The notes: generated by a model not told the origin, from the sequence alone. A stretch of 64,000 nt of DNA from Cellulomonas sp. 73-92 (GCF_001898175.1 NZ_MKTH01000014.1:248850-312849); one strand, 5' to 3'. Positions 9,375 to 17,116 are shown, counted from the stretch's first letter. Numbers and translations: made by a program.

Positions 9375-10202
9375 TCAGGCGGGGGCCTCCGGGCCGCGGA
9401 GTCGGCCCATGATGTCGCGCAGGCGCAGGTACTGCTGCCATGAGCTCGGCAGCATCGACGCCGCCCAGGCGAAGTCGAAGACGTAGAGGACCACCGCGAG
9501 GACGACCCTATGGTCCAGGCCGCCGCGGACGGCGCTGACGATCGCGAAGACCTGCAGCGCCGCCGTCAGGCTGAGCGAGACCGCGACGTTGACGCTGTCG
9601 ACGTCCGAGAGCCTGATGTTCCACCGGTTGAGAAGTCCGATGTGGCTCGTCGCGAGCGCCAGGTCCCGGCGTCGCAGCACGTCGACCTGCCGCTCGTACT
9701 CGTCGTTGTACTCCCGGTTGAACCGCAGGGTGCGCCCCGTCGACGCGGCGTACACCACGACGGTGACGGCGGCCATGACCAGGGCCGCGGCGAAGACCGG
9801 GAGGCTGAGTCGCGCCAGGAACACCAAGGTCCCGAGGAAGGCGATGAGCCCGGCGACGAGGTCCGGCACCGAGTACTCAAGGAAGTCGACGACCTCTCGC
9901 AGCAGGTTCAGCCGCGCCGTGCTCGCAGACAGCCCAGCGTCCTGGGCGAGCGCCGCGGACCCGACACGTTCGTAGATCCGCGAGTACAGCCGCACGTCGT
10001 GCACGCGACGCGTCGTCCCGATCAGCATGGTCGACAGCCCGATCGCGGCGAGCACGACCAGCCAGCGCGAGGAGCCCGCGAGGAAGCCGTCAAGCGCACG
10101 CCCGATGACGAAGGGCAGGGCGACCTCGCCCGCGGTGACCGCCGCCACCATGAGGACGGAGAGCGCGATCCGTCCCCGATCGCGCGAGAGCACCGCTCCC
10201 AC
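9375..10202 (-). CDS. Lone ABC transporter six-transmembrane domain protein
   Basis: A 275-residue protein resembling the membrane half of a type IV ABC exporter: two or more long hydrophobic helices at the N terminus (ALSVLMVAAVTAGEVALPF, LVVLAAIGLSTMLIG), a central coupling region with VHDVRLYSRIYERV, and further helices toward the C terminus. No Walker motif or nucleotide-binding domain follows, and none is encoded next door. It may pair with an ATPase elsewhere or act differently. GTG start; it follows the VOC gene by 9 bp and is probably co-transcribed with it. Confidence 0.72.
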   Translation of the reverse strand: MGAVLSRDRGRIALSVLMVAAVTAGEVALPFVIGRALDGFLAGSSRWLVVLAAIGLSTMLIGTTRRVHDVRLYSRIYERVGSAALAQDAGLSASTARLNLLREVVDFLEYSVPDLVAGLIAFLGTLVFLARLSLPVFAAALVMAAVTVVVYAASTGRTLRFNREYNDEYERQVDVLRRRDLALATSHIGLLNRWNIRLSDVDSVNVAVSLSLTAALQVFAIVSAVRGGLDHRVVLAVVLYVFDFAWAASMLPSSWQQYLRLRDIMGRLRGPEAPA

Positions 10203-10211
10203 GGGGTCGGG

Positions 10212-10613
10212 CTAGGGGAGCGGCGCCACGGTGGCAGCCTCTGCCGCCACCTCCTGCACGGACCGGGACAGCAGGCAGAACTCGTTGCCCTCCGGGTCGG
10301 ACAGCACGACCCACGACACGTCCGGGCCCTGGCCGACGTCGGTGCGCCGGGCACCGAGCGCCAGGAGCCGCGCGAGCTCGTGCGCCGTCGTCGTGCCGTC
10401 GGCGCGCAGGTCCAGGTGCAGCCGGTTCTTCCCGGCCTTCGGCTCCGGCACGGCGACGATGTCGATCGTCGGCCACGAGGCGTCCGACGGGGCGATGCTG
10501 ACGATCTCCGGCTCGGCGTCGAGGATGCGCCAGCCGAGGACGTCGCACCAGAACTGTGCGACGACGTCCGGCCGGTGGGCGTCGATGACGATCGTGGCGA
10601 TGCGGCTTGTCAT
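10212..10613 (-). CDS. VOC (glyoxalase/bleomycin-resistance fold) family protein
   Basis: A 133-residue vicinal-oxygen-chelate protein: ATIVIDAHRPDVVAQFWCDVLGW at the start, a second beta-alpha unit with NRLHLDLRADG, and the ending WVVLSDPEGNEFCLL, the usual C-terminal signature. Substrate unknown; members range from lyases to drug-binding proteins. The ATG at 10613 is preferred because CAGGAT lies 7 nt upstream; an ATG three codons earlier is possible. It precedes the lone ABC membrane-domain gene by 9 bp. Confidence 0.85.
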   Translation of the reverse strand: MTSRIATIVIDAHRPDVVAQFWCDVLGWRILDAEPEIVSIAPSDASWPTIDIVAVPEPKAGKNRLHLDLRADGTTTAHELARLLALGARRTDVGQGPDVSWVVLSDPEGNEFCLLSRSVQEVAAEAATVAPLP

Positions 10614-10710
10614 GGGGCCCATCCTGCCCAGGTGTCGACGGCGCCGCCTGGCGCCGGCCGGTGGCGCGACGGTGGCGGTGTCGAACGGATGGGACGTGGC
10701 CTCGGCCGGT

Positions 10711-10716
10711 TAGTGT
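10711..10716 (+). promoter_or_regulatory. -10 hexamer TAGTGT, likely leaderless promoter
   Basis: TAGTGT sits 6 nt before the ATG at 10723, with no ribosome-binding site between. Confidence 0.45.
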
Positions 10717-10722
10717 CCGGGC

Positions 10723-11376
10723 ATGAGCCGAGGGAGCATCCGCGCAGTCCACGTCGCGACGTTCACCGTCGCGGCCTTCGCTGTGGTGTTCCAGCTCGTG
10801 CTCGTCGTCCAGGGTCACTCGCCGCTCGTTCCCGAGCTGAGACCGAGCACCGCTGAGGCCGTGCGGCGCTTCTTCTCCTTCTTCACCATCCAGTCGAACC
10901 TGCTCGTGGCCGCCACGACACTTCCTCTCGTGGCGGGACGCGGCGCACAGGGCCGCGTGTGGGCAGTCGCACGCCTCGACGCCGTCGTCGGGATCACCGT
11001 GACGGGAGTCGTCCACCTGGTGCTCCTGCGCCCGATCCTGCACCTGGCGGGGGTCGACTGGTGGGCGGACCTGCTGCTGCACGCCGTCGTGCCGGTGCTG
11101 GCGGTGGCAAGCTGGCTCGTCGTCGGGCCGCGCGGCCGCGCGCGTCCCCGGGACGTGTGGCCCGCCCTGGCGTGGCCGGTGCTCTGGCTCGTCGCGACCC
11201 TCGCACTCGGTCCGGCGGTGCGCTGGTATCCCTATCCCTTCCTCGACGTCGCCACGCACGGGCTGGCGCAGGTGCTGCTGGTGTGCCTGGTCGTGGCTGT
11301 GCTCTTCGTCGGCCTCGCGCGCGGCGCCGTCGCGCTCGACCGCCGACTCCCGCAGCGGGCCGCGGCCGAGAGCTAG
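10723..11376 (+). CDS. Pr6Pr family membrane protein
   Basis: A 217-residue integral membrane protein with about six hydrophobic segments. The motif FFTIQSNLLVA near residue 45 and the H-x3-P pattern in LLLHAVVPVLAVASWLVVGPRG are typical of the Pr6Pr / FAR-17a-like family. Function in bacteria is not established. Charged C-terminal tail after the last helix. The start is supported by a -10 hexamer 6 nt upstream. Confidence 0.8.
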   Translation: MSRGSIRAVHVATFTVAAFAVVFQLVLVVQGHSPLVPELRPSTAEAVRRFFSFFTIQSNLLVAATTLPLVAGRGAQGRVWAVARLDAVVGITVTGVVHLVLLRPILHLAGVDWWADLLLHAVVPVLAVASWLVVGPRGRARPRDVWPALAWPVLWLVATLALGPAVRWYPYPFLDVATHGLAQVLLVCLVVAVLFVGLARGAVALDRRLPQRAAAES

Positions 11377-11436
11377 CAGCCCTCGTCCTGGCGGGTCGAG
11401 ACGAGTCCGCTGATCGCATCGAGCCCGTCGTGATCA

Positions 11437-11464
11437 ACCGCCGATAATGCCGATTATGTCATTT
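11437..11464 (+). other. dif: Candidate chromosomal dif (XerC/XerD) recombination site
   Basis: A 28-bp intergenic site arranged as dif: left arm ACCGCCGATAA, 6-bp centre TGCCGA, right arm TTATGTCATTT. The inner ATAA and TTATGT match E. coli dif exactly and 8 of 11 right-arm bases agree; the GATAATG...ATTATGTCA core resembles actinobacterial dif sites as I recall them. The arms are imperfectly inverted, as expected for XerC and XerD half-sites. If right, the window lies at the replication terminus. Confidence 0.6.
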
Positions 11465-11537
11465 CGACCGTGACACGAGCGGGTGGACCGCTCCCCTCCG
11501 GCTCAAGGCCCCGGGGCCGCGCGCCGATCATGGCCGC

Positions 11538-11744
11538 ATGCCCGACATCGATCCCCAGGTGCGCGACCGCAACGCGAACTACGGCGCCGCGCCGGCGAGT
11601 GCGCAGCCCGAGGTCCGTCCGGAGCGGGGCCGCTCCGGACGAGGTGCGGAGATCGCGGTGCGCGCCCTGTGGCTGGCACTCGGCTTCGCGCTCGGCGTCT
11701 CCGCCGGCCTGCTGTGGGCCGGGTCCGTCATGGCGGGCGGCTGA
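11538..11744 (+). CDS. Small hypothetical membrane protein
   Basis: A 68-residue protein with a polar N-terminal half (PDIDPQVRDRNANYGAAP) and one C-terminal transmembrane helix (ALWLALGFALGVSAGLLWAGSVM). I do not recognise a family. Codon pattern (G/C third positions) supports coding. It begins about 75 bp after the putative dif site and converges with the acetyltransferase gene. No clear ribosome-binding site or -10 hexamer was found. Confidence 0.5.
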   Translation: MPDIDPQVRDRNANYGAAPASAQPEVRPERGRSGRGAEIAVRALWLALGFALGVSAGLLWAGSVMAGG

Positions 11745-11770
11745 CGCACCCACCCGGTCCGCGCCGACCC

Positions 11771-12271
11771 TCAGGCGCCGACCGCCAGCAGCAGCTCGTA
11801 CCGCTCCTCGACGAGCGCCGTGTCGCGCGGGAGGTGCTGGCGCACCCCGGTGCGCCGGAACCCGGCACGCACGTACAGGTCCCCCGCCGCCGTGTTGCCG
11901 TCGAGCACCCACAGCGACATCGTCCGTGCCCCGTCGAGGCACGCCTGGTCCCGCGCTGCGTCGACCAGCGCCCAGCCGATGCCGCGCCGACGCGCCTCCG
12001 GCGCGACCCACAGCGACACCAGGTGCCGGTCGTCCACCGGTGAGCCGGGCTCCTGGATGAGGCTGACCATCCCCCGCGGCACGCCGGCGTCGTCGAGCGC
12101 GAGCCACGTCGGGGTCGCCCGCAGCCGCATCCGCCAGTGCGCCTCCGTGAATCGCTCCTCGCGCCCGGCGGTCGAGCCGAAGCTGTCCGGTGCGTCGTGC
12201 AGCGCGCGCAGCCTGACCTCACGGACGGCGCGCCACGCATCCTCGCCGACACGGACAATCCTCACCGTCAC
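11771..12271 (-). CDS. GNAT family N-acetyltransferase
   Basis: A 166-residue acetyl-CoA-dependent N-acetyltransferase. The acetyl-CoA loop is seen in VSLWVAPEARRRGIGWALVDAA (R-x2-G-x-G/A type), followed by LWVLDGNTAAGDLYVRAGFRRTG, the C-terminal GNAT motif. Acceptor unknown. GTG starts at 12283, 12271 and 12265 are all in frame; 12271 (MTVRIVRVG) gives the usual family start, with weak support. Confidence 0.85.
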   Translation of the reverse strand: MTVRIVRVGEDAWRAVREVRLRALHDAPDSFGSTAGREERFTEAHWRMRLRATPTWLALDDAGVPRGMVSLIQEPGSPVDDRHLVSLWVAPEARRRGIGWALVDAARDQACLDGARTMSLWVLDGNTAAGDLYVRAGFRRTGVRQHLPRDTALVEERYELLLAVGA

Positions 12272-12436
12272 AGCATGCCGCACCCGCAGCGTGTTCGCGT
12301 CGACCGAACCGCCCGGTGTTGGTGCAGGTCAACCGCTACATGGCCGCGCCGGTAGGACCAACGGCCGCCCCTCCCCTCCCCCGTCGGGGAATTCCGCGAC
12401 GGTGGGACGCGGCTTTCCGCGAGGCCGTGGGGCCAC

Positions 12437-12442
12437 TACGGT
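12437..12442 (+). promoter_or_regulatory. -10 hexamer TACGGT, likely leaderless promoter of the ParA gene
   Basis: TACGGT lies 6 nt before the GTG at 12449; the sequence between (GCAGGG) could alternatively be a weak ribosome-binding site. Confidence 0.4.
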
Positions 12443-12448
12443 GCAGGG

Positions 12449-13216
12449 GTGCTCGTGCTCGGTGTGTGCAGCCTCAAGGGCGGTGTGGGCAAGACCTCGG
12501 TGACCTTGGGACTCGCCTCCGCGGCGCTCGAGCGGGGTGTGCGCACCCTCGTCGTCGACCTCGACCCCCAGGGCGACAGCACCATGGCGCTCGGCGTCGA
12601 GCGCCCCGACGGCGACGTCTCCTACGTGCTCGACGAGCCCAGCGGCGACACCGTCAAGGCCGCCACGGCGGTCGCCGGGTGGGCGGACGACGGCCTCGAC
12701 GTGCTCGTCGGCTCGGAGCGCACCGTGCTGCACGACCGCCTCGACGACAGCGACCTCGACCGCCTGGGCTCGGCCCTCGCATGGCTGAGCGACTACGGGC
12801 TCGTCATCGTCGACTGCCCGCCGTCGCTCGGCGGCCTCACCCGCACCGGCCTGGCGGCCTGCGACCGCGCCGTCGTCGTCACCGAGCCCGGGCTGTTCTC
12901 CGTCATGGCCGTCGGGCGCGCGCTGCGGACGGTCGACGAGCTGCGCCGCGGCCCGGCGCCGGCGCTCCAGCCCCTCGGCATCGTCGTCAACCGGGTCCGC
13001 GCCCGCTCCATCGAGCAGGCCTACCGGCTCGAGGAGCTCCAGTCGCTCTACGGACCCCTGCTGCTGACGCCCCCCATCCCGGAGCGCGCCGCGCTGCAGC
13101 AGTCGCAGGGGGCCGCGCGCCCCATCCACAGCTGGCCCGGCCCGGCCGCCGACGAGCTGGCGGGCGCCTTCGACCTGCTGCTGGACCGCGCGCTGCGCGC
13201 GCCCAAGACGCGCTGA
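12449..13216 (+). CDS. ParA family ATPase
   Basis: A 255-residue deviant-Walker ATPase: KGGVGKTS at residues 10-17 with the signature lysine, the switch region DLDPQGDSTMALGV, and VIVDCPPSLGGLTRTGL for Walker B. Such proteins position DNA or protein cargoes through ATP-dependent dimerisation. No parB-like gene or centromere sites are adjacent, so this is an orphan ParA rather than the chromosomal segregation pair. It converges with the MerR gene, 24 bp apart. In related genomes a ParA gene often borders this MerR block, which is recall rather than something seen here. Confidence 0.88.
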   Translation: MLVLGVCSLKGGVGKTSVTLGLASAALERGVRTLVVDLDPQGDSTMALGVERPDGDVSYVLDEPSGDTVKAATAVAGWADDGLDVLVGSERTVLHDRLDDSDLDRLGSALAWLSDYGLVIVDCPPSLGGLTRTGLAACDRAVVVTEPGLFSVMAVGRALRTVDELRRGPAPALQPLGIVVNRVRARSIEQAYRLEELQSLYGPLLLTPPIPERAALQQSQGAARPIHSWPGPAADELAGAFDLLLDRALRAPKTR

Positions 13217-13240
13217 CCGCCTCGGCGGCGGCGGCGAGCC

Positions 13241-13825
13241 TCAGCCGGCGGTGCGCGCCTGGCGGCGGGCGGCGAGCTCGTCCACTCCCGTGAACGCCGG
13301 CACCTCGTCCTCCGCCCGCTCCTGCGGCATCTGGGCGAGCGTGCCCTCGACCTCGCGCCACACACGACCGACCGCGATGCCAAAGACGCCCTGGCCCCCC
13401 TGGACCAGGTCGATCACCTCGTCGGCGGACATGCACTCGTACACCGACGCGCCGTCCGACATCAGCGTGATCTTCGAGAGGTCCTCGACGCCGCGCTCGC
13501 GCAGGTGCGTCACGGCGGCGCGGATCTGCTGCAGCGACACACCCGTGTCCAGCAGCCGCTTGACGACCTTGAGCACGAGGATGTCGCGGAAGCTGTACAG
13601 CCGCTGCGTGCCCGACCCGGTGGCGGGTCGCACGGACGGCTCGACCAGCCCGGTGCGAGCCCAGTAGTCGAGCTGCCGGTACGTGATGCCGGCGGCGTGG
13701 CAGGCGGTGGTGCCGCGGTAGCCGGCCGCGGTGTCGTCGAGGTCGACCAGGTCGTCGTCGAAGAGCAGGCCCTGTGCCCCCTCCGGCAGGACGGGCGCCT
13801 GGTCGGCGGTGTCCTTGGTGGTCAC
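13241..13825 (-). CDS. MerR family regulator (Rv1830-like)
   Basis: A 194-residue MerR-type regulator. The winged helix reads CHAAGITYRQLDYWARTGLVEPSV, then GSGTQRLYSFRDILVLKVVKRLLDTGVSLQQIRAAVTHL. The C-terminal part has no cysteine effector site, so it is not a metal sensor. Position and sequence match the last gene of the Rv1822-Rv1830 block. An AGGAGG site 7 nt upstream fixes the GTG start. A 23-bp dyad about 100 bp upstream (13927-13949) is a candidate operator, suggesting autoregulation. Confidence 0.88.
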   Translation of the reverse strand: MTTKDTADQAPVLPEGAQGLLFDDDLVDLDDTAAGYRGTTACHAAGITYRQLDYWARTGLVEPSVRPATGSGTQRLYSFRDILVLKVVKRLLDTGVSLQQIRAAVTHLRERGVEDLSKITLMSDGASVYECMSADEVIDLVQGGQGVFGIAVGRVWREVEGTLAQMPQERAEDEVPAFTGVDELAARRQARTAG

Positions 13826-13924
13826 GGGGCCCTCCTGCGGTCCTCGGTGGGGTTCGTCGGCAACGGTAGGCCGCCGCCCGGGCGGGTGCAACGACGCTGC
13901 CTGGCGTGTCGCGCTCGGCGAGTC

Positions 13925-14467
13925 TCAGGTTCCACCTGAAGGTGAACCTGGAGTGGCGCCGGGCGTCTCCCCGGGGTCCTCGCCCGTCTCGAAGTCCTCC
14001 GCCGAGACCCGGTCCAGGAACTCGCGGAACTCCTCGATGTCCTCCTCCGCGGTGACGGTGCGGACCTCGACGCCAGCGACCGCCAGCACCTGCTCGGCAC
14101 ACAGCACGGGGCACTCGAACCGGAGCGCCAGGGCGATCGCGTCGCTGGCGCGCGAGTCCACCCGGCGCCCCGTGCCGAGGACCAGCGCGGCGTGGAACAC
14201 GCCGTCGAGCAGCTGCGTGATCTCGACGCGCCGGACCGTGGTCCCGGCGGCCAGCAGAGCGTCCTTGAGGAGGTCGTGGGTCATGGGGCGGGGCGGCACG
14301 ATGCCGGCCTGTGCCGTGGCGATCGCGCTCGCCTCCGCCTGGCCGATGAGGATCGGGACGAGCAGGCCGGACTCCGGGTCGAGGAGCAGCACCACGGTCT
14401 CGTCGTCACCGACGTGGGTGCGTACCCCGACGACCTCGACCTGGACCAGCCCGGTGCCGTCCGCCAC
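13925..14467 (-). CDS. Bifunctional nuclease family protein (DUF151, Rv1829-like)
   Basis: A 180-residue DUF151 protein: VVLLLDPESGLLVPILIGQAEASAI at the start, PRPMTHDLLKDALLAAGTTVRRVEI and RVDSRASDAIALALRF are the family blocks. Plant and bacterial relatives have reported RNase/DNase activity; the cell role in actinobacteria is unknown. The acidic Pro/Gly-rich tail after residue 150 is variable. The GTG start is supported by TACGGT (14474-14479 on the minus strand) 6 nt upstream. It lies between the two MerR genes, as in mycobacteria and corynebacteria. Confidence 0.88.
   Translation of the reverse strand: MADGTGLVQVEVVGVRTHVGDDETVVLLLDPESGLLVPILIGQAEASAIATAQAGIVPPRPMTHDLLKDALLAAGTTVRRVEITQLLDGVFHAALVLGTGRRVDSRASDAIALALRFECPVLCAEQVLAVAGVEVRTVTAEEDIEEFREFLDRVSAEDFETGEDPGETPGATPGSPSGGT
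13927..13949. promoter_or_regulatory. 23-bp dyad, candidate MerR operator
   Basis: Left half AGGTTCCACCT and right half AGGTGAACCT form a 10-bp inverted repeat with one bulged base and a 2-nt centre. It covers the last codons of the nuclease gene and lies about 100 bp upstream of the MerR start at 13825. MerR proteins bind such dyads; binding here is inferred. Confidence 0.45.
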
Positions 14468-14522
14468 GACTCCACCGTACGACGTGGCCGCCCATCCGCC
14501 ACAGCGGCGAGCGGGCCGCGCG

Positions 14523-15317
14523 TCAGCCCTCGAGATCGGCGATCGCCGCGCGCACCAGGGCCGTGTGCATCTGGGTGCAGAGCTCGCCGAGCTCCGCCGC
14601 CAGGGTCGTGGCGCGCGCGCGGGCGGACGGGCTGCGCTGGCCCCGGACGGGTGCGACGACCTGCTCGACGAGGTCGATCTGGCGGTCCGCGGCGCTGCGG
14701 AACGCGCGCAGGTGCCGCGCGTCCAGGCCGTGCTCCGCCAGGCGGGCCGCGGCGCGCACGACGTCCCGGGCGTACAGGTCGAAGGCGCCGCGGCCGTTGG
14801 AGTGCAGCACGCCGTTCGCCACGAGGTCGGCCACGAGGTCGACCGGCACACCGGCCTCCTCCGCCAGCGCCTGGGTCGTCCAGCGTCGCGTCCCGGTGGC
14901 CGGGACGCCGTCGGTCGTCGCGAGGCGGGCCCGCGGCTGCTCGTCCTCCTCCCCCGCGTCCAGGGCGGCGAGCTGCTCGCCGATCACCTTGAGGGGCAGG
15001 TACCGGTCGCGCTGGCAGCGCAGCACGTAGCGCAGCCGCTCGACGTCGGCCGGCGAGTACTGCCGGTAGCCGGCCGGCGTGCGCAGCGGCGTGACGAGCC
15101 CCTGCTCCTCCCAGAACCGCAGCTTCGACGTCGTCACCGCGGGGAACTCGATCTGCAGGGCCGCCAGCACGTCGGAGATGCGCATGGTGGCGCGCCGCGA
15201 GATGCCGCGCGGCCACGGCTCGGCGGTCGGGCGCTCCTCGCGCGCGCGAGGGCGGGTGTCGGTCGGTTCCGGCGCCCAGCCCTGCGGGGCGGCGCCGCCG
15301 GTGGCAGCACGGCTCAC
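14523..15317 (-). CDS. ftsR: MerR family regulator FtsR-like (Rv1828-like)
   Basis: A 264-residue MerR regulator. The HTH region reads RISDVLAALQIEFPAVTTSKLRFWEEQGLVTPLRTPAGYRQYSPADVERLRYVLRCQRDRYLPLKVIGEQL, longer than usual before the recognition helix, as in Rv1828/Cg1631. The Corynebacterium glutamicum orthologue FtsR activates ftsZ, so a cell-division role is likely by orthology. The C-terminal helical domain has no cysteine effector motif. GTG start overlaps the garA stop by 4 bp (GTGA), giving translational coupling; a later ATG at MRISDV would remove the poorly conserved 44-residue leader. Confidence 0.88.
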   Translation of the reverse strand: MSRAATGGAAPQGWAPEPTDTRPRAREERPTAEPWPRGISRRATMRISDVLAALQIEFPAVTTSKLRFWEEQGLVTPLRTPAGYRQYSPADVERLRYVLRCQRDRYLPLKVIGEQLAALDAGEEDEQPRARLATTDGVPATGTRRWTTQALAEEAGVPVDLVADLVANGVLHSNGRGAFDLYARDVVRAAARLAEHGLDARHLRAFRSAADRQIDLVEQVVAPVRGQRSPSARARATTLAAELGELCTQMHTALVRAAIADLEG

Positions 15318-15781
15318 GCCGGTGCGCCCTCGCGATGCGGGCTCGGGTGGAACGTCATCCGGAACTTGCCGATCTGCACCTCGTCACCGGAGTGCAGCAC
15401 GGCCTGGTCGATCCGCTGCCGGTTGACGTACGTCCCGTTGAGCGAGCCGACGTCCCTCACCCAGAACACCGTGCCCTCGCGGACGAACTCCGCGTGCTTG
15501 CGCGACACCGTCACGTCGTCGAGGAAGATGTCCGCCGCGGTGCTGCGACCGGCCGTCGTCCGCTCGGCGTCGAGGAGGAACCGCGCCCCCGCGCTCGGAC
15601 CACGCTGCATGACGAGCAGTGCGCTCGTCGGCGGCAGGGCATGGACCGCGGCGACCTCGTCGGCGCTGAGGCCGAGCGCCGGCTCGACCTCGGGAAGCCC
15701 GGTCCCCGGGAAGGAGATGGTCGTCTCGGGCCCACGGTTCGGGTCCGGCGTCGGCTCGACCCGCGGCCGGTCGTCGCTCAT
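15314..15781 (-). CDS. garA: FHA domain protein GarA/OdhI-like
   Basis: A 155-residue protein with an FHA fold at about 65-140 (TTAGRSTAADIFLDDVTVSRKHAEF, VRDVGSLNGTYVNRQRI). In M. tuberculosis GarA and C. glutamicum OdhI, kinases PknG/PknB phosphorylate an N-terminal ETTSVF motif and the protein then inhibits or releases 2-oxoglutarate dehydrogenase and glutamate enzymes. Here E19-T20-T21-I-S-F is the matching site, so the same switch is likely. A GGGAGGGG site 5 nt upstream fixes the ATG at 15781. It leads the garA-ftsR-nuclease-MerR run. Confidence 0.9.
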   Translation of the reverse strand: MSDDRPRVEPTPDPNRGPETTISFPGTGLPEVEPALGLSADEVAAVHALPPTSALLVMQRGPSAGARFLLDAERTTAGRSTAADIFLDDVTVSRKHAEFVREGTVFWVRDVGSLNGTYVNRQRIDQAVLHSGDEVQIGKFRMTFHPSPHREGAPA

Positions 15782-15919
15782 CGAACCCCTCCCGTCACTC
15801 TCGTCCCACGTCACGGACCCCAGGGCCGGACCCCAGACACCCTATGCGGCCCCGGGCCTTGGGCGCAGCATCCGAGCGCGCTTTCGTCCGCCCGCCCGCC
15901 GGGACGTGGCCGGGAGGTC

Positions 15920-15963
15920 GTCAGGACGTCGTCAGGACGTGGTCAGGACGTGGTCAGGACGTG
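15920..15963. repeat. Four tandem copies of an 11-bp repeat
   Basis: GTCAGGACGTC once, then GTCAGGACGTG three times without interruption. The last copy runs over the stop codon and final codons of the DUF881 gene. It occupies the gap between DUF881 and garA where other actinobacteria carry gcvH. Confidence 0.9.
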
Positions 15964-16787
15964 GGCACGGGTGCGGGCGTCGCGTACTTCGGCTCGGGCA
16001 GGTCGCGCAGCGCGGTGATCTCGACGTCCTGCACCTTCGTCACGTCGCCCGTCCCGCCGTCGTTGCGCACGTAGGCCAGGGCGCCGCCCGGGATCTCGAG
16101 CGCGGTCTGGATCGTGTCGGGATCGCCGATGACCAGCCACACGTACGGCGCCTTGAGCGTCTCGCCGTCGAGCTGGATCGCACCCGGCGCGCCGGTGAAG
16201 GCGCTGCTCGCCGTCACGCGTCGGTCGCCCACCTGGATCGCCTCGGCGCCCGCGTTCCGCAGCTCCTCGAGCATGTTGAGCATCGTCACGGGGCGGATCG
16301 ACCCGTTCGGGTCCTGCAGCGAGACCCGCACGCCGGGGCCGACCGCCGGCAGCCGCCCCGAGAGGATGCCCTGCATGGCGGCGTTGCGCCGCGCGGCGTC
16401 GAGGGCGGCCTGGCGCGAGGTCGACCCGGACTCCAGCTGGTCCCGCTCGGCCTGCAGGTCCGTCGCCTCTCGCGAGAGCTGGTCGGCCCGGGCGCTCGTC
16501 TCGTCGAGGAGCCGCACCAGCTCGTCCGTCCGCAGGTCGGACAGGCTGGAGTCGCCCGCCTGGCGCATCTGCACGACGACGGCGAACCCGAGGACCGCGC
16601 ACAGCACGCCGGCGAGGAGCTGGGCCCGGGTGGCGCGGGGGTGCAGCGCGGAGGCGAGCGCCGACCACCCGGTGAGCCGGGCCCGCGGCGTCGCGGCCTC
16701 GTCGCGCGCCGGGGCGCCGGCGTCGTCGGGCGTCCCTCCCGGCTGCGCCACCACCGGGTCCCGCCGCTCGTCGTCCGCCATGGTCAC
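15954..16787 (-). CDS. DUF881 family membrane-anchored protein (Rv1825-like)
   Basis: A 277-residue protein: a charged N-terminal cytoplasmic stretch, one transmembrane helix (QLLAGVLCAVLGFAVVVQM, about residues 57-75), a coiled coil (LRTDELVRLLDETSARADQLSREATDLQAERDQL) and the DUF881 domain (GPGVRVSLQDPNG, NMLEELRNAGAEAIQVGDRRV, VIGDPDTIQTAL). Function unsettled; linked to the cell envelope by context. GTG at 16787 overlaps the preceding stop (GTGA); ATG at 16781 is the alternative. The C-terminal codons fall in the tandem repeat. Confidence 0.88.
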   Translation of the reverse strand: MTMADDERRDPVVAQPGGTPDDAGAPARDEAATPRARLTGWSALASALHPRATRAQLLAGVLCAVLGFAVVVQMRQAGDSSLSDLRTDELVRLLDETSARADQLSREATDLQAERDQLESGSTSRQAALDAARRNAAMQGILSGRLPAVGPGVRVSLQDPNGSIRPVTMLNMLEELRNAGAEAIQVGDRRVTASSAFTGAPGAIQLDGETLKAPYVWLVIGDPDTIQTALEIPGGALAYVRNDGGTGDVTKVQDVEITALRDLPEPKYATPAPVPTS

Positions 16788-17116
16788 GCCCGGAACAGGT
16801 GCCGGCGGATCGAGGCCGCGTTGGAGAAGATCCGGATGCCGAGGACGACGACGACCGCCGTGGAGAGCTGCGTCCCGACGCCGAGCTGGTCGCCCAGGAA
16901 CACGATGAACGCGGCGACGACGACGTTGGACAAGAAGGACGTGAGGAACACGCGGTCGTTGAAGATGCCGTCGAGCAGGGCCCGCAGGCCGCCGAACAGG
17001 GCGTCCAGCGCGGCGACGACTGCGATCGGCAGGTAGGGCTGCAGCTCCACCGGCACGGTCGGCTGCACCAGCAGGCCGACGACCACGCCGATGGCCAGCC
17101 CGAGGATCGCGATCAC
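16784..17116 (-). CDS. sbp: Small basic family protein (DUF1290)
   Basis: A 110-residue membrane protein with three to four hydrophobic helices (IAILGLAIGVVVGLLV; YLPIAVVAALDALFGGLRALLDG; NVVVAAFIVFLGDQLGVG), matching the DUF1290 small basic protein found between two DUF881 genes. In Gram-positives the Sbp family has been tied to division or envelope sites, but the mechanism is unclear. GTG start overlaps the upstream DUF881 stop by 4 bp, and its own stop overlaps the next gene. Confidence 0.9.
   Translation of the reverse strand: MIAILGLAIGVVVGLLVQPTVPVELQPYLPIAVVAALDALFGGLRALLDGIFNDRVFLTSFLSNVVVAAFIVFLGDQLGVGTQLSTAVVVVLGIRIFSNAASIRRHLFRA

Noticed and set aside
15920..15963. CRISPR-like array
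   Set aside because: Units are 11 bp and directly tandem with no spacers, so it is a minisatellite.
13731..17036. A 1101-codon open frame on the plus strand
   Set aside because: Antisense to the MerR-nuclease-garA-DUF881 block, which has strong family matches on the minus strand.
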